Below are positions 6,505 to 10,637 of a stretch of 10,637 nt of DNA, one piece after another. The position numbers and the translations under genes were made by a program. The first letter of the stretch is position 1. Every line of letters starts with the position of its first letter. A model generated the notes under the pieces. That model ran no database searches. It had not been told where the DNA came from and worked only from the letters and a program-made list of their open reading frames with translations. Source of the DNA: an uncultured Clostridia bacterium (GTDB lineage Bacteria; Bacillota; Clostridia; Oscillospirales; Oscillospiraceae); contig CALCRH010000127.1 in the NCBI GenBank assembly GCA_937894515.1, forward strand, positions 1 through 10,637, read 5' to 3'.

Positions 6505-7692
6505 CTATTGCCGGAATTCTCCCAGCAGTTCTCCGTCTTTCTGGCACTGTACACCGTCCAGCCACACGGCCGAAACATTCATGTCATCGTCCACAAGGAT
6601 AATGTTGGCACGTTTTCCCTTTTCCAGAGAACCGACTTCCCTGTCAATGCCCAGCATCCTTGCGGGGGTGATGGTGGCCATCATTACCGCATGGCAAAGA
6701 CCATAGGCAGTATGGCTCGTCACATTGCGACAGGCATGTTCCAGCGTCATGCAGCTTCCGTCCAGGAAACCGATGTCGTCATAGTTCAGGTCCGGCCCGT
6801 ACCAGATGCCTTTATCAATGGCGTTCTTTCCGCTTTCAAACATCACGGAATCGGTAATGAGGATCACCCGGTCCGGTGTCTTTGTTTTGATGACCATTTT
6901 AACCCGGTCAGGCACCACATGCACGCCGGTCTGATCCACGATCAGTTCCGCATACATATCCGGTTCGTTCAGCGTGTATTCATCGCAACCGGCGCCGGGT
7001 GTTCCCTGCGCTCTGCCCGCGGGTTCTCCGGAATCTGCGTGATGCGTCTGTACCTTAAAACCATAATGGCGGAATTTCCGGCAGGTCTCGCTGGTAGCAT
7101 GGGAATGCCCGTAGGCAAAAATCACGCCGGGAGTGGCCTCTTTTGCGTCTAAAATAAATTCTTCTATGCCGTCCCGGTCCGGATCCACGGCCCAGACAAG
7201 CACCAGATCCTTCACAGCATCAATCAGTTCTCCGGAAACTTCTTTTTTTATAGGGCCGCCCCAGGTGTATTTGGAAATGCCGCCGCCCTCTCCGTTCATG
7301 TACGGCCCTTCCATGTAGATTCCATACTTCATGGTCTGTCCACCGGGGAGCGAGCGCTGCATACGGATCAGTTTTGCACCCCGTTTCATGTCTTCCATAG
7401 TATCAGTATAGGCAAAAGTGGGCAGTACGGTGGTCACTCCGTGCTGCAGATGATACTTTGCGCAGTGGAGCGGATCCTTGGGAAAACGCATATCCCAGGC
7501 GCCGTGACAATGAATATCAATGAGCCCCGGCGCTGCATACTTTCCTTTGGCGTCTATGATTTCCACTTCCGCAGGGATCTCTGTTTCCGCAGCCGGCCCG
7601 GCGAAAAGAATGCCTTTTTCATCGAAAATAACGGCACCATCGCGGATGATGCCGTATTCCGTCAATATCTTTGTATTGATGATCGCTTTCAT
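6505..7692 (-). CDS. NagA-like amidohydrolase (N-acetylglucosamine-6-phosphate deacetylase family)
   Basis: This is a 395-residue cytoplasmic amidohydrolase. NagA proper removes acetate from N-acetylglucosamine-6-phosphate. Metal and catalytic residues are all present: HCH at 61-63 (in APGLIDIHCHG), MEGP with Glu128, GHSHA with His196, His217 in QTHH, and ITDS with the catalytic Asp281. The C-terminus has TPARMLGID, then EVGSLEKGKRANI and a final W-x-DG strand, as in NagA. The exception is the substrate-side motif: NagA normally continues TH-L-(Y/F)-N-A-M, whereas here it is THHADSGEPAGR followed by a GTPGAGCDEY loop. Metal chemistry is kept, but the substrate could be another N-acetylated sugar phosphate. 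The gene starts at ATG 7692, only 3 bases after the upstream aldolase stop, and shares its transcript. Confidence 0.82.
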   Translation of the reverse strand: MKAIINTKILTEYGIIRDGAVIFDEKGILFAGPAAETEIPAEVEIIDAKGKYAAPGLIDIHCHGAWDMRFPKDPLHCAKYHLQHGVTTVLPTFAYTDTMEDMKRGAKLIRMQRSLPGGQTMKYGIYMEGPYMNGEGGGISKYTWGGPIKKEVSGELIDAVKDLVLVWAVDPDRDGIEEFILDAKEATPGVIFAYGHSHATSETCRKFRHYGFKVQTHHADSGEPAGRAQGTPGAGCDEYTLNEPDMYAELIVDQTGVHVVPDRVKMVIKTKTPDRVILITDSVMFESGKNAIDKGIWYGPDLNYDDIGFLDGSCMTLEHACRNVTSHTAYGLCHAVMMATITPARMLGIDREVGSLEKGKRANIILVDDDMNVSAVWLDGVQCQKDGELLGEFRQ

Positions 7693-7695
7693 AAA

Positions 7696-8601
7696 TTATA
7701 AATATTCCTCTTCAAAGTGAATATCCTTCAGCTTCTTTCTGAAAACTTCCAGTTCGTCCGCTTCAAATCTCTTGGAGGGATAAACCGCATAGCCTGCTTT
7801 GTATCCGAGATCGCAGAGGATCTGCTTTACGCCGGTCTCCACGCCATGCTCCAGAAGGATGTCAATCAGTCTGTTGGCCTTGAACTGTACCGGACGTGCT
7901 TCCTGTACCTTGTTCTGATTGAAGAGATCATAGATCTGCTGGAACAGCTTCGGCATTACGTTGTAGGTGGCACCGATACCGCCCTGAGCGCCCATGGTAA
8001 GACCGAGAAGCAGTGTCTCATCCGGACCGTTGATCACATTGATGTTTCCGCCGTTTAATTCGGTGATGCGGTGCATGGTATAGTAATCCGGATTGGTCCA
8101 CTTGAGACCGATGAGCTGCGGGATCTGGTCCATCAGACGGGAGATCATGGCAGGCGTGATGGCGGTTCCGGAAAGGGGTGACGCATACATCAGAACAGGA
8201 AGCCCGGAAGCCTTTGCCAGCGTATCATAGTACTGGAAGATTTCTTTTTCTCCATAATGGAAGAAGAAAGGAGGAACGGAAGAAATCGCATCGCAGCCTA
8301 CTTCTGCCGCATGCTCCGCAAGCTCTGCCGCGGTCTTTAAGTCAATGGCACCGACGTGATTGATAATGTGTGCGCCGGTTCCTTTTACCTCGTCAACTGC
8401 GATCTCAGCAATTCTCTTTCTGGTCTCTTTCTGAAGTACGGGGCCTTCGCCTGTGCCTCCGCAGATATAGAATCCGGTGAAGCCTTCCTTGAGGTGCCAT
8501 TTCATCAGGCGTCTCATGTCATCCTCATAAACATTGCCGTCTTCATCGATGCATGATACAAGTGCTGACTTGATACCTTTGAATAATACGTTATTCTCCA
8601 T
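7696..8601 (-). CDS. DapA/NanA-family aldolase, N-acetylneuraminate-lyase-like
   Basis: This is a 301-residue class I aldolase, the normal size for the family. N-acetylneuraminate lyase splits sialic acid into N-acetylmannosamine and pyruvate. The carboxylate-binding GGTGEG lies at 48-53, the catalytic Tyr139 in LMYASPLSG, and the Schiff-base Lys167 in IGLKWTNPDYY. The segment INGPDETLLLGLTMGAQGGIGATYNVMP (190-217) is closer to sialic acid lyases than to dihydrodipicolinate synthases, and the NagA-like neighbour favours the same reading. The Tyr loop is one residue shorter than the usual YNIPALSG, so substrate specificity is not certain. The start is ATG 8601, with AAAGGA 6 bases upstream. 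It is the first gene of the run toward the left. No NanE or NanK is visible in the window. Confidence 0.83.
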   Translation of the reverse strand: MENNVLFKGIKSALVSCIDEDGNVYEDDMRRLMKWHLKEGFTGFYICGGTGEGPVLQKETRKRIAEIAVDEVKGTGAHIINHVGAIDLKTAAELAEHAAEVGCDAISSVPPFFFHYGEKEIFQYYDTLAKASGLPVLMYASPLSGTAITPAMISRLMDQIPQLIGLKWTNPDYYTMHRITELNGGNINVINGPDETLLLGLTMGAQGGIGATYNVMPKLFQQIYDLFNQNKVQEARPVQFKANRLIDILLEHGVETGVKQILCDLGYKAGYAVYPSKRFEADELEVFRKKLKDIHFEEEYL

Positions 8602-8674
8602 GTCTTTTCCTTTCGCTTTTCGCTTTCTGCAAATGTGCCGTCATGGCATATAGCTTTAAAATATATCTGTAAGG

Positions 8675-8695
8675 GAATGTGATCCCCGAACATTC
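8675..8695. promoter_or_regulatory. Possible operator upstream of the aldolase operon
   Basis: GAATGT (8675-8680) and ACATTC (8690-8695) form inverted arms around a 9-base centre, 74-94 bases before the aldolase ATG. Arm length and spacing suit a dimeric regulator, but six-base arms can arise by chance and no regulator gene is visible. Confidence 0.3.
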
Positions 8696-8743
8696 TGATG
8701 TAGTGGTTTTCGGGCGGATCCCGGAGGAAGTATCTTTTAAAGT

Positions 8744-8768
8744 AAGAGGAAGCCGGAAGCTTCCTCTT
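8744..8768 (-). terminator. Hairpin, probable terminator after the solute-binding protein gene
   Basis: AAGAGGAAGC (8744-8753) pairs perfectly with GCTTCCTCTT (8759-8768) around a 5-base loop. On the minus strand it is followed by ACTTTAAAAG, only a weak T run, so termination may be partial and let some transcription pass into the aldolase operon. Confidence 0.55.
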
Positions 8769-8829
8769 GCTGTGTTGTTAATTGATTAAGCTGTCCATTC
8801 GCACTTCGCTTCGCTTCGTGCTCATGTCC

Positions 8830-8854
8830 GGCTGTCTGCTGATCGCAGACAGCC
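8830..8854. repeat. 10-base-stem hairpin
   Basis: GGCTGTCTGC (8830-8839) and GCAGACAGCC (8845-8854) are perfect inverted arms around TGATC. No T run follows on either strand, so it is more likely part of a palindromic repeat element or an RNA-stabilising structure than a terminator by itself. Confidence 0.65.
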
Positions 8855-8867
8855 TCCGTGTTCGTCC

Positions 8868-8897
8868 CGGAAAAAACATGCAAGCATGTTTTTTCCG
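8868..8897. terminator. Long symmetrical hairpin with A and T tracts, likely bidirectional terminator
   Basis: A 14-pair perfect stem (8868-8881 with 8884-8897) closes on a 2-base centre. Each arm contains six A or six T next to CATGC, so each strand would present a stem ending in a T run. It begins about 30 bases after the solute-binding protein stop codon, where a terminator is expected. Confidence 0.65.
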
Positions 8898-8927
8898 TTC
8901 CGTCCACGGAGCTTCTTTCTCGGTTAA

Positions 8928-10637
8928 TTACTTTCCCATGTATACGTCGTAGGATTTCTGTACGATTTCTTCTGCTCTTTCTACGCCGAGATCCTTAAGC
9001 TTCTGCTGGAATGCATCCCAGTTGGAAGCGATGTCAAGTTCGCCGGTGAGGAACTTTGCTCTGTACTCTGCTACTGCTGCTGAAATGTCAGTGTACTTCA
9101 GAGTGAATTCGTCGTTGTCTTCTGCCACGATGGAGCATCTGGGCCACAGGTTCTCTGTCTTGTTCCAGATGTTGTTCTCGGTATAGAGGACGTTTCCTCT
9201 TACGCAGGAACGGTCTCCGAGGAGAGACGCAACATCCGTGTAGGTTTCAACTGTGGTGGGAGTCCAGCACAGCGGGCATGCGATGTAGCAGTATACAGCC
9301 TTGGTGGCGTCTGCTTCGTTCTTGTCGGGCTCGCCGGGAACGTTCAGGACGTACTTGCCATCTGCACCTACAGTGACTTCGCCGTCGTTCCAGATCTTGC
9401 TGCCATAGCGGGCAGTAAGGGAGTTATCGAACTGATAGAACAGATCGAAGAATGCGCAGAGAACATCGGGGTTCTTGCAGGAGCTGGTGATAACGCCCCA
9501 GGGAGTACCTTCGATACCGTTACGAACTGCGGGATGAGTGTGATATGCGGGCTTGTAGCCTTCTGCTACAGGCGGAAGCATCTCTACGAAACCTTCAATA
9601 TCATAACAGGAGTTGATCACACCGATATCGGTAGCTGCATTGGCAATTACGCTGGTGATGGTCTCGTCGTTTCCGGTGAAGATCTCGTTCCAGATGAGAC
9701 CCTTCTTGTAGTAATCAGCGAACTTGGTGATAGCTTCCTTGAAGGCATCGGTGGTGTATACGAAGTAGCAGTCGCCGGAATCGTCGATCATGATGTCCTT
9801 GTCGGGTGCGGAATCCTTGATACCGATGCCGTACATACCGAATGCGGGCTCAAGGGAAGAGGTTCCGTTGTAGGTTGCCTGGGTGATGAAGTAGGGAACT
9901 GCCACGCCGTTGTCCTTGAAGAACTGAAGCATATCCTCGAATTCATCCATTGTCTTGGGAGCGTAGTCAACGCCTCTTGCTGCCTGCCACTTCTTGAGCA
10001 TTTCCTCGTTGGCCTGAAGCAGACCTTCGCAGGAGGTGTATGCTGCAAGAGAGCTGAGACCGAAGAATGCGTGGATCTTTCCGTCCGTATTCTTCATAGC
10101 CTGGGTAAGATAGGGAGCTTCCTGCATAACGACCTTGTTGAAGTTGGGCATTACCTTGGCATCGTTCATGTAGGGATCCAGATCGATCAGCAGACCTGCT
10201 GCTGCCATATCATTGATGTCAGCCATGGTCATGTTGTCCAGATACATGCACCAGATCGCATCTCCGATGTCGCCGCTCATGGCACGCATCTGAAGCTGGG
10301 TGCCGCACTCGGGCTCATCATACTCACCAAGCTTCTCCCACTCGATGTGTACATTGGTAGCTGCTTCCAGAGCTTTCCAGTCATCGGACTCGGAGATCTT
10401 TTCCAGATCACCGTAACGATAGCTGGATGCCAGGATCTTGAATGTCTGAGGCTCTGCCAGCGGGAACATGGTTCCTTCAGTGTTCCAAACGGTCTGAGCC
10501 GGCTCTGCGGGAGCTGCCTCAGCTGCTGCCTGTGTCGCTGCCTGAGTTGCTGCCTGGGTTGCTGCCTGAGTTGCTGCCTGAGTTGCTGTTTCAGCTGCGG
10601 GAGCTGCACATGCCGCAAGACCAAGAACCATAACGGC
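8928..10637 (-). CDS. ABC transporter extracellular solute-binding lipoprotein (5' end outside window)
   Basis: At least 567 residues read to the TAA at 8928-8930. The frame stays open to the right edge (Ala-Val before the first visible Met), so the ATG at 10631 is probably inside the signal peptide. LGLAAC followed by AAPAAE is a lipobox, with the anchored cysteine 8 residues after that Met. A Thr-Gln-Ala-Ala repeat linker follows, then a periplasmic-binding-type fold from about TFKILASS onward, with VHIEWEKLGEYDEPECGTQL, a GDIGDAIW strand and AAAGLLIDLDPYM, typical of large sugar-binding proteins of Clostridia (LplA/YtcQ style). It would capture an oligosaccharide outside the membrane and pass it to permeases. 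No permease is in the window; they may lie to the right. The ligand cannot be read from sequence; downstream sugar genes suggest an amino-sugar or mannose-containing glycan. Confidence 0.85.
   Translation of the reverse strand, partial: AVMVLGLAACAAPAAETATQAATQAATQAATQAATQAAAEAAPAEPAQTVWNTEGTMFPLAEPQTFKILASSYRYGDLEKISESDDWKALEAATNVHIEWEKLGEYDEPECGTQLQMRAMSGDIGDAIWCMYLDNMTMADINDMAAAGLLIDLDPYMNDAKVMPNFNKVVMQEAPYLTQAMKNTDGKIHAFFGLSSLAAYTSCEGLLQANEEMLKKWQAARGVDYAPKTMDEFEDMLQFFKDNGVAVPYFITQATYNGTSSLEPAFGMYGIGIKDSAPDKDIMIDDSGDCYFVYTTDAFKEAITKFADYYKKGLIWNEIFTGNDETITSVIANAATDIGVINSCYDIEGFVEMLPPVAEGYKPAYHTHPAVRNGIEGTPWGVITSSCKNPDVLCAFFDLFYQFDNSLTARYGSKIWNDGEVTVGADGKYVLNVPGEPDKNEADATKAVYCYIACPLCWTPTTVETYTDVASLLGDRSCVRGNVLYTENNIWNKTENLWPRCSIVAEDNDEFTLKYTDISAAVAEYRAKFLTGELDIASNWDAFQQKLKDLGVERAEEIVQKSYDVYMGK
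10525..10584. repeat. Five 12-base tandem repeats coding a Thr-Gln-Ala-Ala linker
   Basis: Five consecutive units of GCTGCCTGAGTT (plus strand) differ at only one to three bases (GCTGCCTGTGTC, GCTGCCTGGGTT). In the protein they form an uncharged linker between the lipid-anchored cysteine and the binding domain. Near-identity at synonymous positions points to recent expansion by slippage. Confidence 0.9.

Larger units (their letters stand above)
8602..8927. other. Structured intergenic region between the solute-binding protein and the aldolase
   Basis: This 326-base gap holds no credible gene. It contains a 21-base interrupted inverted repeat, a terminator-like hairpin, two further strong hairpins, a pair of outer arms CTCCGTG (8854-8860) and CACGGAG (8905-8911) enclosing one of them, and three copies of CTTCG near 8806-8819. 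The aldolase promoter should lie between about 8605 and 8740, but no convincing -35/-10 pair could be picked out. Confidence 0.7.

Noticed and set aside
8740..8912. CRISPR array or riboswitch as an explanation of the hairpin cluster
   Set aside because: There are no regularly spaced direct repeats with unique spacers, the stems differ from each other, and no known riboswitch core could be recognised.
10277..10624. Minus-strand frame rich in Gln, Leu and Arg
   Set aside because: It is a frame-shifted reading of the 12-base repeats inside the solute-binding lipoprotein gene.

Overview
The window does not read as one genome. It looks like at least three, possibly four, unrelated bacterial segments joined end to end, most likely a misassembled or chimeric metagenomic contig from a gut or rumen-like community. 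The assignment rests on protein family recognition, base composition, ribosome-binding-site style and promoter style, all read by eye without any database search.

Segment A (1 to about 650, roughly 30-35% GC, plus strand) is Firmicutes-like. It holds the C-terminal part of a Nudix-type protein and a small uncharacterised protein behind a textbook GGAGG ribosome binding site, which runs into the junction. Segment B (about 650 to about 5000, all genes on the minus strand) is Bacteroidetes-like (Prevotella/Bacteroides type): mutL cut off at its C-terminal side, an OstA-like envelope protein overlapping mutL by 8 bases, an HU gene with a classic TTTG/TAnnTTTG Bacteroidetes promoter and its own terminator, a rhomboid protease, and the C-terminal PglZ part of a PorX-type protein. 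Strand composition reverses between the mutL/OstA half and the rhomboid/PorX half although every gene points the same way, so segment B may itself be two pieces joined near 3400-3900. Segment C (about 5030 to 10637, about 50% GC, minus strand) is Clostridia-like (Lachnospiraceae style). Reading right to left it holds a sugar-type ABC solute-binding lipoprotein, a structured 326-base intergenic region with several hairpins, then a tight gene run: a DapA/NanA-family aldolase, a NagA-like deacetylase, an MFS transporter and the N-terminus of a GH2 beta-mannosidase-like enzyme.

Segment C is the most coherent functional unit. A binding protein, an N-acetylneuraminate-lyase-like aldolase, an amino-sugar-phosphate deacetylase homologue, a transporter and a beta-mannosidase would fit salvage of sialylated or N-linked host glycans, although both the lyase and the deacetylase depart from their family motifs. 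Segment B is housekeeping and cell-envelope biology. I found no convincing new defence, mobile or RNA-guided system, no tRNA or rRNA and no CRISPR array. The most important observation is that the two hybrid reading frames at the junctions (MutL joined to foreign sequence near 650, GH2 joined to PglZ near 5000) should not be annotated as novel fusion proteins.
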